From: Pirellula sp.
Lineage (GTDB): Bacteria > Planctomycetota > Planctomycetia > Pirellulales > Pirellulaceae
Assembly (NCBI GenBank): GCA_021300015.1
Contig: JAJTFB010000005.1
Location: forward strand, 91,315-155,314
DNA: 64,000 nucleotides
Direction: 5' to 3'
The position numbers and the translations under genes are program-made. This document shows, one piece after another, positions 56,830-64,000 of the stretch (positions are counted from its first letter, which is position 1; each line of letters begins with the position of its first letter). The notes under the pieces are model-generated. The model saw only the letters and a program-made list of their open reading frames with translations, was not told the DNA's origin and did not search any database.

Positions 56830-59800
56830 GATACCTCGGGTTTTCCTTTCCTTCGTCCGAGGGCATCGAACCAAAGATAGATCACCGGAGTGGTATAGAG
56901 CGTCAGGGCTTGGCTGAAGATCAGCCCCCCGATGATGCAGATACCTAGGGGTTGTCGGATTTCGGAGCCAACGCCGCCGCTGAAGGCAAGTGGCACAGCC
57001 CCGAGCAGTGCGGCCATGGTGGTCATCAAGATCGGTCGGAGCCGCAGCAAGCAGGCGTGAAAGATCGCATCCTCGGCTTGGAGTCCTTGATTGCGTTGGG
57101 CTTCTAACGCAAAGTCGATCATCATGATCGCATTCTTTTTGACGATACCGATGAGCAAGATGATTCCGATCAGAGCGATGATGCTTAAATCCAGGCGAAA
57201 CAGGATCAGTGCGACCAGTGCACCTAGCCCTGCCGACGGGAGCGTCGAGAGGATCGTCAGAGGATGGACAAAGCTCTCGTAGAGGACTCCTAGGACGATA
57301 TAGACCGTGATCAATGCGGCGAGGATCAGCAATGGGGTCGTCGAGAGGGATCTTTGATACGCTTCGGCGGAACCTTGAAATGAGCGGACGATTCCGGCGG
57401 GCATTTGGATCTCGCCGACGGTTTCTTCGACCGCCTCGACGGCTTGACCGAGCGAGACGCCTGGGGCGACGTTGAATGATACGGTCACGACGGGAAACTG
57501 GCCTTGGTGGTTGATCGCAAGGGGTGCATTTTGGTATTCGATATTCGTGAGCGAATCCAAAGGTGCGGGGCGGCCCGTGTTGGTTTTGACGTAGAGGGCT
57601 CCGATATCGCTCAGAGAATCGCGAAACTCGGGAGCCACTTCCAAAACGACGCGGTATTGATTGAGCTGGGTGAAGATCGTCGAGACTTGGCGTTGTCCGA
57701 AGGCGTTGTAAAGGGCATCATCGATCAGCAAGGGGGTAACGCCCAGACGTGAGGCTGTGTCGCGATCGATGATGAGTTTGGCTTCGCGGCCCAAGACGGC
57801 TTGGTCGCTTGCGACGTCTTGGAGTTCAGGTCGGTCTTTGAGTTTCGTGACGAGTTTGGGTACCCATTCGCTGAGTTGCTCTGGATCGGGTGTCTCGAGG
57901 GAGTACTGGTACTGAGTGCGCGAGACACGCGACTCGACCGAAAGGTCTTGGACCGGTTGCATGAACAGTTGGATACCTGAGACCGCAGAGGCATTTTGCG
58001 AGAGCCTCGCCATGACCTTTTGGATCGATTCGTGGCGATCGTGATGGGGTTTAAGGTTGATCTGAATCCGGCCGCTGTTGAGCGTCAGGTTGATGCTATC
58101 GATACCGATGAAACTTGCGATGCTCTCGACGGCCGGATCGGCGCATAGAACAGCATTGAGTTCTGCTTGTTTGTCTTTCATCCGTGCAAACGAAGTGTCT
58201 TGATCGCTCTGCGTGATGCCGAGGATCACTCCGGTATCCTGGATGGGAAAGAACCCTTTGGGGACTTGAATGTAGAGAAAAACGGTAGCGGCAAGGGTGG
58301 CTAGAAAGACCAACATGGTCAAGCCTTGGTGCTTGAGGGTCCACCTAAGGGTCGTTTCGTAGAACCGCAGCAGGCCGATGAATAACCAGCCTTGCGTGCC
58401 GTGATCGCGACTGCTGCCGACGTGCTTGGGTATGGTTTTTAGCAGCAGCGCGCACATCATCGGTGTGAGTGTCAACGAAACGATCGCCGATACAAAAATC
58501 GTCACACTGAGCGTCACGGCAAATTCGCGGAAAAGCCGGCCGATGACGTCTCCCATAAACAGCAGTGGAATCAATACAGCCACAAGCGAGACGCTCAAGG
58601 AAACGATGGTAAAGCCGATCTCCGAAGCACCTTTGAGGGATGCCGGAAGCGGGTCCATGCCGTCTTCGACGTATCGCATGATGTTTTCGATCATGACGAT
58701 CGCATCATCGACGACAAATCCTGTGGAAATCGTCAGCGCCATAAGGGTCAGATTGTTGAGCGTATAGCCCATCAGGTACATGATCCCAAAGGTCCCCACA
58801 ATCGACAGGGGAACCGCCGCGCTGGGGATGATGGTGGCTCGGAAACTGTGAAGAAACGAGTAGATGACCAGAACGACCAACCCAATGGTCAACAACAGCT
58901 CGTGCTGTACGCTTTCGACCGAAGCTCGGATGGTCGTCGTACGGTCGGTCAAGACATCGACCTTCAGATCCGCTGGGAGGGCTTCCTTGAGCTGCGGAAG
59001 CATCGCTTCGATGCGATCGACCACTTCGATAATGTTGGCACCGGGCTGTCGCTGGATGTTCAGCAGAACGCTCGGTGTGGTGTCTCGCCAAGCGGCCTGT
59101 CGCACGTTTTCGACATCATCGATGACGTTGGCCACCTCGGATAATTTTACCGGCGCGTTGTTGCGATAAGCGACGATCAGTTCGCGAAATTGCTCGGCGC
59201 TAAACAGTTGGTCGTTGGCGCCGATGATGATCGATTGCTTGGGACCATCGAAGCTTCCTTTGGCTTGATTGACATTCGCCGCGGTCAATGCGATACGCAG
59301 ATCGTCGAGCGTCAGCCCCATCGCCGAAAGACTCGTCGGGTTGGCTTGGACTCGAATAGCGGGTTTTTGACCGCCGGTGACACTGACCTGACCGACCCCT
59401 TTGACCTGGGAGAGTTTCTGCGCCAAGCGTGTGTCGGCAAGATCTTGAATCTTGGGCAGTGGAATGGTGCTCGACGAGAGCGACAGGGTCAACACGGGCG
59501 CATCGGCTGGATTGACTTTGGAATAGATCGGTGGATTGGGGAGCTCTCGAGGTAGGAAGTTCGCGGCAACATTGATCGAGGCTTGCACCTGTTGAACAGC
59601 CACATCGATATCCAATTCCAGAACGAATCGGAGTGTGATGACCGAGCATCCTTGGGTGCTCGAACTGGTCATTTGGGATAAGCCAGGGATTTGGCCGAAT
59701 TGCTTTTCCAACGGAGCCGTTACCGAGGAGACCATCACCTCAGGGCCTGCACCCGGATAGAACGTGACCACCTGGATGGTGGGGTAATCGACTTGGGGGA

Positions 59801-59909
59801 GCGCAGCGACGGGCAGTTGGCGATAGGCGATCGAGCCGCTGAGGATGATCGCGGCCATCAACAGCGTCGTGGCGATGGGGCGTAAGATAAAGAGTTTCGA
59901 GATGTTCAT
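56826..59909 (-). CDS. RND efflux pump inner-membrane subunit, MdtB-like
   Basis: A 1027-residue RND transporter. Signs: FILRPIATTLLMAAIILSG, GFVVDDAIVMIENIMRYVEDG with the proton-relay Asp pair, and GIVKKNAIMMIDFALEAQRNQG. It differs enough from its neighbour to be the other half of a heterotrimer. ATG at 59909 overlaps the adaptor stop by four bases, giving co-translation. Confidence 0.93.
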   Translation of the reverse strand: MNISKLFILRPIATTLLMAAIILSGSIAYRQLPVAALPQVDYPTIQVVTFYPGAGPEVMVSSVTAPLEKQFGQIPGLSQMTSSSTQGCSVITLRFVLELDIDVAVQQVQASINVAANFLPRELPNPPIYSKVNPADAPVLTLSLSSSTIPLPKIQDLADTRLAQKLSQVKGVGQVSVTGGQKPAIRVQANPTSLSAMGLTLDDLRIALTAANVNQAKGSFDGPKQSIIIGANDQLFSAEQFRELIVAYRNNAPVKLSEVANVIDDVENVRQAAWRDTTPSVLLNIQRQPGANIIEVVDRIEAMLPQLKEALPADLKVDVLTDRTTTIRASVESVQHELLLTIGLVVLVIYSFLHSFRATIIPSAAVPLSIVGTFGIMYLMGYTLNNLTLMALTISTGFVVDDAIVMIENIMRYVEDGMDPLPASLKGASEIGFTIVSLSVSLVAVLIPLLFMGDVIGRLFREFAVTLSVTIFVSAIVSLTLTPMMCALLLKTIPKHVGSSRDHGTQGWLFIGLLRFYETTLRWTLKHQGLTMLVFLATLAATVFLYIQVPKGFFPIQDTGVILGITQSDQDTSFARMKDKQAELNAVLCADPAVESIASFIGIDSINLTLNSGRIQINLKPHHDRHESIQKVMARLSQNASAVSGIQLFMQPVQDLSVESRVSRTQYQYSLETPDPEQLSEWVPKLVTKLKDRPELQDVASDQAVLGREAKLIIDRDTASRLGVTPLLIDDALYNAFGQRQVSTIFTQLNQYRVVLEVAPEFRDSLSDIGALYVKTNTGRPAPLDSLTNIEYQNAPLAINHQGQFPVVTVSFNVAPGVSLGQAVEAVEETVGEIQMPAGIVRSFQGSAEAYQRSLSTTPLLILAALITVYIVLGVLYESFVHPLTILSTLPSAGLGALVALILFRLDLSIIALIGIILLIGIVKKNAIMMIDFALEAQRNQGLQAEDAIFHACLLRLRPILMTTMAALLGAVPLAFSGGVGSEIRQPLGICIIGGLIFSQALTLYTTPVIYLWFDALGRRKGKPEVS

Positions 59910-61180
59910 CGCGACTTCGGACCGGCTCCGGGCAGCGTGATCATTCCCTTGGGTTGCAACTTGTCGGTCCCCTCGATGACCACGCGATCGCCCGCCTTCA
60001 AGCCTTGGGCGATCACCGATCGTCCCGCCTCGCTGAAGGCGACTTGGACCTTGGCGATGTCGACGGTTTCATTATCGCTCTGGACCACATAGACATACTG
60101 GAAATCCGCTCCGCGTTGGACTGCCGACGAGGGGATCACAATCGCATCGCTCCATTGCTTGACCAACAGTCGAATATTGACAAACTGATTGGGAAACAAA
60201 AGCGATTCCTGGTTTTCGAAGGTGGCTTTGAGTCTGAGCGTCCCGGTGGTCTGGTCGACTTGGTTGTCGATTGCCGTAAGGGTTCCTTGAGCCAACTGAT
60301 TTTGGAAGGTGCGGTCGAAGGCAAATACGGGAACGAGCGAACTTTCCGAGAGCTGTTTCTGAACGCGAAGGATCTCATCTTGGGGGATCGAAAAGACCAC
60401 GGAAATCGGCTGGAGCTGGGTGATCACGACGATGCCGTTGGGGTTGCTGGCCTGGATCATGTTGCCTTGATCGACCTGCCTGAGCCCAACGCGTCCGCTG
60501 ATCGGTGCGACGATGTTGCAGTAGGCGACTTGGAGCTCGGCATTTGCAACAAGCGCTCGATCGACCTCGACCAAGGCCTGGGCCTGCTTGTAGACGGCTT
60601 GGAGCTCGTCTCGCTCTTGCTCAGAGAGGGCTCCTCCGGCTGGCAAATTCCGGGATCGATCGACGTTGAGACGAGCCAACTCCAGGGCTGCTAGGTCCCG
60701 CTGCAATTGGCCCTTGGTTTGATTCAACAATGCCTCGAAAGTCCGAGAATCGATGCGGGCTAGGAGTTGTCCCTCCTGGACCATCTGGCCTTCTTGAAAC
60801 GCAACCTCGACGAGCTCTCCGTCAACGCGGCTCTTGAGTGTCACGCTGTTAAAGGCCGTGACGGTTCCAAGACAATTGATGAACTGTGGGATCGAATCCT
60901 GTTTGGCTTCGGCGATCGAAACCACTGGCGGTCGAGGTTTGGTCCGATTGGCTGCAGCCGGTCGAATCCAACCCTCGAGGACCGGCTCCCATCGATCGCG
61001 TGTCGCGTAGCTTAGAGCAGCGAGTCCGGCAAGCAGGAGGAACGAACCGAGGCGGTACCACCAGGGTTTCGCTCCCCTTAACGAGCTCGTGGCTCGCTCG
61101 GAGTCGGCGGGGACGGAAGTCTCGATAGGGGCCGGCTTCAACGCCGGATCGCCGTCGTCGAGCTTGGGGGCTGTCGACAT
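59906..61180 (-). CDS. RND efflux membrane-fusion (periplasmic adaptor) protein, MdtA-like
   Basis: A 424-residue adaptor linking the pump to an outer-membrane channel. An N-terminal cytoplasmic stretch of about 40 residues precedes one membrane anchor (LGSFLLLAGLAALSYA). The lipoyl/beta-barrel parts show VTLKSRVDGELVEVAFQEGQMVQEGQLLARID, the helical hairpin region follows, and APISGRVGLRQVDQGNMI marks the second lipoyl half. No TolC-like gene is in the operon, so the outer-membrane part must be elsewhere. It is the first gene of the minus-strand run. Confidence 0.93.
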   Translation of the reverse strand: MSTAPKLDDGDPALKPAPIETSVPADSERATSSLRGAKPWWYRLGSFLLLAGLAALSYATRDRWEPVLEGWIRPAAANRTKPRPPVVSIAEAKQDSIPQFINCLGTVTAFNSVTLKSRVDGELVEVAFQEGQMVQEGQLLARIDSRTFEALLNQTKGQLQRDLAALELARLNVDRSRNLPAGGALSEQERDELQAVYKQAQALVEVDRALVANAELQVAYCNIVAPISGRVGLRQVDQGNMIQASNPNGIVVITQLQPISVVFSIPQDEILRVQKQLSESSLVPVFAFDRTFQNQLAQGTLTAIDNQVDQTTGTLRLKATFENQESLLFPNQFVNIRLLVKQWSDAIVIPSSAVQRGADFQYVYVVQSDNETVDIAKVQVAFSEAGRSVIAQGLKAGDRVVIEGTDKLQPKGMITLPGAGPKSR

Positions 61181-61353
61181 AACTTGCTTTGGGTGGGATA
61201 AATGGAGGGGAGGGTCTAGCCAGCAAATTTCGTAAGCTTATTTTTATCGAAAGCTTATTCTGATCGATCCGGGAAATTAGTGTAGTCGACCGAGTCGACC
61301 CTTTCCGTGGATTCCCACGAATCTAGCCCCGAAACTCAGGAGAACCCTTACCG
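61181..61353. other. Divergent intergenic region
   Basis: A 173-base gap between the RND operon and the phosphatase gene. It contains AAGCTTATTTTTATCGAAAGC near 61234-61253 and TTATTCTGATCGATC; no certain promoter or operator was recognised. Confidence 0.3.
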
Positions 61354-62268
61354 ATGGGCCGATTTGCACGATTCATGCTACCCGAGAGCTTCCGCAAGGG
61401 TGTTCCAGAAGCCTTGGAGAGGATTCCCAGCGGCTACGGAATGGATCCGACGGAGTACCTTGCCAGGATCGAGTTTGCGATGGAACTGGCCAACATCGCT
61501 TCGGAGGTCACGCTGAAGTTCTTCCGCACATCGGCTTACCAAGTCGAAAGGAAAAGCGATCGTTCGCCGGTGACTGCTGCGGACAAGGGTGCCGAGCAAG
61601 CCGTTCGCGAGGCGATCGCCAAAAGGTATCCTCAGGATAGTTTGCTGGGAGAAGAATTCGGATCGATCGGGGGCTCCAACGATTTCGAGTGGATCATCGA
61701 TCCAATCGACGGGACAAAGTCGTTTATCTCGGGGGTACCGTTGTACTCGACGCTGGTCGGATTGACCTGCCGCGGCCAACCGCTCCTAGGGGTAATCGCG
61801 ATCCCTGCTCTCGGTGAGTTGGTATTGGGAGCAACAGGATGTGGAGCTTGGTACGGACAGAGAGGAACCGAGCCGGGATCTGATGATCCGGTGGTCTTGG
61901 AGCGGTGTCGGGTCTCGAGTGTCGAGACGCTTAGCGATGGATTGTTTTTGACCTCGCAAGTCGACAACTTCGACCGCAGGGGGGCCGAGGATGCTTACAA
62001 GTCGCTGCAGGAGTCGGCGTATGTGAGCCGCTCCTGGGGGGACGGCTATGGATACTTGTTGGTCGCCACGGGGCGTGCCGAATTGATGGTCGATCCCGTC
62101 GTCAACCCGTGGGATGTTGCGGCCGTCGCGCCGGTGGTGATCGAAGCAGGGGGCAAGTTTACTTCGTGGTCCGGGCAGATCGACCTGCGGGCCGGTCACT
62201 GCTTGGCGAGCAACGGTTTGGTCCATGAAGAGGCGCTCGGGACACTGGTGCCTTATGCGGACCTGTAG
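61354..62268 (+). CDS. Inositol-monophosphatase-family phosphatase (histidinol-phosphatase-like)
   Basis: A 304-residue magnesium-dependent phosphatase of the IMPase family. Metal-binding motifs: LLGEEFG, WIIDPIDGTKSFISGVPLY and NPWDVAAVAPVVIEAGG. The DGTKSF variant with following GVPLY is closer to histidinol-phosphatase HisN types than to plain inositol phosphatases, so it may do the penultimate step of histidine synthesis; no his gene is near. ATG at 61354 is preferred with CAGGAGA upstream; ATG at 61441 would remove a 29-residue N-terminal extension. Confidence 0.88.
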   Translation: MGRFARFMLPESFRKGVPEALERIPSGYGMDPTEYLARIEFAMELANIASEVTLKFFRTSAYQVERKSDRSPVTAADKGAEQAVREAIAKRYPQDSLLGEEFGSIGGSNDFEWIIDPIDGTKSFISGVPLYSTLVGLTCRGQPLLGVIAIPALGELVLGATGCGAWYGQRGTEPGSDDPVVLERCRVSSVETLSDGLFLTSQVDNFDRRGAEDAYKSLQESAYVSRSWGDGYGYLLVATGRAELMVDPVVNPWDVAAVAPVVIEAGGKFTSWSGQIDLRAGHCLASNGLVHEEALGTLVPYADL

Positions 62269-62279
62269 CTGCAAGTTAC

Positions 62280-62308
62280 GCCTCCGTCGGGCAAGCCCGA
62301 CGGTAGGC
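62280..62308. terminator. GC-rich hairpin between convergent genes
   Basis: CCGTCGGGC (62284-62292) and GCCCGACGG (62295-62303) form a perfect 9-bp stem with a two-base loop, extended by GCCT/AGGC with one bulge. It is centred in the gap between the phosphatase stop (62268) and the Fur-like gene end (62322), and may stop both transcripts although no T-tract follows. Confidence 0.55.
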
Positions 62309-62321
62309 TCAACGATTTGAA

Positions 62322-62783
62322 TTATCGGCTAACGGCCCGGGAGGCGTCGCAGTCCCCGCAGTGCCCTTTGACAAGCACTTCGCTGATCCTGGCGATATTC
62401 AGATGTCGGCGGACTGTCGGAGTTGGCAGCGCCATGTCGTCGATGCAAGAGACGCTTCCGCAATCGATGCAAACAAAGTGTGGATGGCTGCTGCGATCGT
62501 GCTTGGGGTCCCGCATTTCGAACCGCCAAACGTGGTCCCCAAGCTCGGTTCTAAGGACCAATTCGGCCTCGGCCAAGTCGGTCAAATTGCGAAAGACGGT
62601 GGCTTTATCGAACCCCAAGGGTACAAGCTGATCGGCCAGTTGCGCATGGGTCTGGGGTCTGCTGGACCTTTTCAACGCGTTGATCACGGAGATGCGCGCA
62701 GGGGTGCTCCGCAAGCCCGCATCCTTGAGCATCTTGCGAGCTTCGTTGACGTCGTCGATGTTGGTCTTCTTTTTTGCATTCAT
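62322..62783 (-). CDS. Fur-family transcriptional regulator
   Basis: A 153-residue metal-dependent repressor. The winged helix contains STPARISVINALKRS and the recognition helix FDKATVFRNLTDLAEAELV. The structural zinc site is the pair of CxxC motifs CIDC (105-108) and CGDC (142-145), and HPHFVCIDCG belongs to the regulatory metal region. Whether it senses iron, peroxide or zinc cannot be told. ATG at 62783 overlaps the stop of the receiver-domain gene (ATGA, 62780-62783), so the two are translated together. Confidence 0.92.
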   Translation of the reverse strand: MNAKKKTNIDDVNEARKMLKDAGLRSTPARISVINALKRSSRPQTHAQLADQLVPLGFDKATVFRNLTDLAEAELVLRTELGDHVWRFEMRDPKHDRSSHPHFVCIDCGSVSCIDDMALPTPTVRRHLNIARISEVLVKGHCGDCDASRAVSR

Positions 62784-63163
62784 GACTTTGGTCCCAGGAT
62801 CGACCCGAGGCGCTCGATGGTCTCCGGGGAATGGAGTTCCAGTTTTCCAAAACCTAGAAGTGCGCCCTGGGCTACAGCCTGTTGCTGATGCTCAGCATAA
62901 TTGGTAATGAGCATCACAGGAATATGTTGCAAGGCCTCGGATCGCTTGATCTGTCGAAGAATCTCCATTCCATCGCTGTAATCGATGTCGAGCTTGCGAT
63001 TGATCAAGATCAAGTCGACGGGCTGACGCTCGAGGATCGCGAGGGTGTCGGACCATTGATCGGATCTGAGTATTTCGACATCGAAATGTTTGCGAAGCAT
63101 GGCCGAGATGGCCGAATGGTCCGGACCGCAATTGCCGACATCGAGAACGGTTTTTGGTGTCAT
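62780..63163 (-). CDS. Stand-alone receiver-like domain lacking the phospho-acceptor Asp
   Basis: A 127-residue single-domain protein with the CheY-like fold pattern: TVLDVGNCGPDHSAISAMLRKHF, PVDLILINRKLDIDYSDGMEIL, HIPVMLITNYAEHQQQAVAQGA and GFGKLEL. The position of the phosphorylated Asp (five after the conserved Asp50) is Asn55, and the acidic pair near the N-terminus is reduced to one Asp. The later Thr87 and a Lys are kept. It therefore probably does not take a phosphate and may act by protein contact. It overlaps the Fur-family gene by four bases. Confidence 0.82.
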   Translation of the reverse strand: MTPKTVLDVGNCGPDHSAISAMLRKHFDVEILRSDQWSDTLAILERQPVDLILINRKLDIDYSDGMEILRQIKRSEALQHIPVMLITNYAEHQQQAVAQGALLGFGKLELHSPETIERLGSILGPKS

Positions 63164-63227
63164 GATAAAGCTAGCTATCTTTTAAAACATTCCGAGTCAG
63201 GGATCTTGGTAAGACGCTCCATGGCGA

Positions 63228-64000
63228 TCATTCAAATGTAAGTGCTGATTCCTCACCAAGTCGAATTGCATCTTGGTTTTCGACAAAATCCTGAATCGAA
63301 ATCACGACAATCCTATCCTTGACAAGACCTGTGTAATGAATCCCTTCCATTGGTCTATTCACTTGGTTCATTATCCCCTTCCAGGTCTTTCGGGTGAACG
63401 GCGTTCCATTGATAGTGACAATGGTTCTTGCCGATTGCTCCCAATTGGTACGACTATTTTTGATTCCGCCCAGCAACTTTTCGCTGAATAGCTCGATGAG
63501 TTCATCTTTTTCCTTCTGTGACATGTCCTGAGGTGGAGATACTCCCTCGGGTGGAGAAATATGCGTGAGCACGAACGAGGCGGCTGTGCCATCGGGACGA
63601 TTTGGAGCACCAAAAATTGCGACGTTCGTCATCGGCGGGGGATTTGAAGGAATAGTTGCTGTGTAGCCTTTAGGTGGTCTAATACTATGCCCTTGGAATT
63701 GATAAACATCGCCGAGCTGTTCTCGCAGTTTCGGATCTGAAGCCACCGGAGTGCCGGGGCTGGACGACCCAGTCTGAGGATTGGCAGTGGAAGGATCCGT
63801 TGGAGTCGTCGGAGCGGCTCCTCCTAGGAGTTTGACTTCCAGTTCGCGTACGATGTCGGTCTGCAGATACTGCTGCATCAGCACGCGTGTCATATCGATC
63901 ATCTTGTCGATCCGTTCGGCCACGGGTCCTGGAACGGGCCCTTGCTCGGTCGAGGTGGCTCGTCGGAGAATGTTTTGGATTTGCGAGGAGAGGCCTTCGT
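63228..64000 (-). CDS. Unknown protein, 5' end outside the window
   Basis: The frame is open to the window edge. A possible internal start is GTG at 63923, but the coding sequence continues upstream (EGLSSQIQNILRRATSTEQ) without a stop, so the gene is cut. The visible part has a Ser/Thr/Pro-rich linker (about 60 residues into the visible part) followed by a compact domain (SIRPPKGYTATIPSN, FVLTHISPPEG, SARTIVTINGTPFTRKTWKGI, IVVISIQDFVEN) reminiscent of small beta-rich envelope proteins. Not recognised. It ends 64 bases before the receiver-like gene. Confidence 0.7.
   Translation of the reverse strand, partial: EGLSSQIQNILRRATSTEQGPVPGPVAERIDKMIDMTRVLMQQYLQTDIVRELEVKLLGGAAPTTPTDPSTANPQTGSSSPGTPVASDPKLREQLGDVYQFQGHSIRPPKGYTATIPSNPPPMTNVAIFGAPNRPDGTAASFVLTHISPPEGVSPPQDMSQKEKDELIELFSEKLLGGIKNSRTNWEQSARTIVTINGTPFTRKTWKGIMNQVNRPMEGIHYTGLVKDRIVVISIQDFVENQDAIRLGEESALTFE

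Overview
The window reads as a chromosomal segment of a planctomycete, most likely of the Pirellulaceae type. The markers are gene families characteristic of that phylum: DUF1501, DUF1549/DUF1553 with planctomycete cytochrome-C heme motifs, DUF1559 proteins (one with a type II/IV prepilin-like N-terminus), Tat-exported Gfo/Idh/MocA oxidoreductases, a sulfatase, a PEP-CTERM protein, and a double-length UvrA. GC looks mid-50s by eye. No plasmid, phage or insertion-sequence hallmark was seen. The first and last genes are cut by the window edges.

Layout. 1-2.4 kb: end of a squalene-cyclase-repeat protein, then greA behind a strong leader terminator and a small membrane protein. 2.5-12.6 kb (minus): secreted glycoside-hydrolase-like protein, a 2033-residue tandem UvrA, and thioredoxin reductase. 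12.8-18.9 kb (plus): PEP-CTERM protein, sulfatase overlapping a Tat-exported oxidoreductase, lipid kinase, Ycf48-like beta-propeller. 19-20.9 kb: a secreted FGE/C-type-lectin-fold protein whose 3' end looks like the variable region of a diversity-generating retroelement, then a repeat-rich 1 kb and tRNA-Asp. 21-30 kb: DcaP-like porin, NagB/PIG-L fusion divergent from cinA, orphan histidine kinase, and a second uvrA. 30-36.2 kb: ECF sigma operon with a DUF1559-type secreted protein, then a pilin-like DUF1559 protein and a lipoprotein. 36.3-40.5 kb (minus): sulfate transport operon (binding protein, two permeases, ATPase, YezD-like). 41-47.7 kb (plus, with one small minus-strand gene): sigma-54 activator, very Cys-rich protein, PhzF, metallo-beta-lactamase-fold hydrolase, MarR regulator and flavoprotein. 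47.7-61.2 kb (minus): a nearly gapless run from an MdtABC-like RND pump into a Gfo/Idh protein, a DUF1549/DUF1553 gene broken by one in-frame stop, and DUF1501. 61.3-64 kb: inositol-phosphatase family enzyme, Fur-family regulator coupled to a receiver domain lacking its phospho-aspartate, and the 3' part of an unknown gene.

Most notable: (1) the candidate DGR target gene at 19-19.9 kb, with no reverse transcriptase in the window; (2) two uvrA genes, one a single-chain dimer with four ABC modules, the other with an altered signature motif; (3) the in-frame stop at 50406-50408; (4) a protein that is 21% cysteine with a perfect palindrome in its promoter region; (5) an attenuator-like terminator between promoter and start of greA; (6) a degenerate receiver coupled to Fur. 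Sulfatase and sulfate uptake point to use of sulfated polysaccharides, which is usual for this group.
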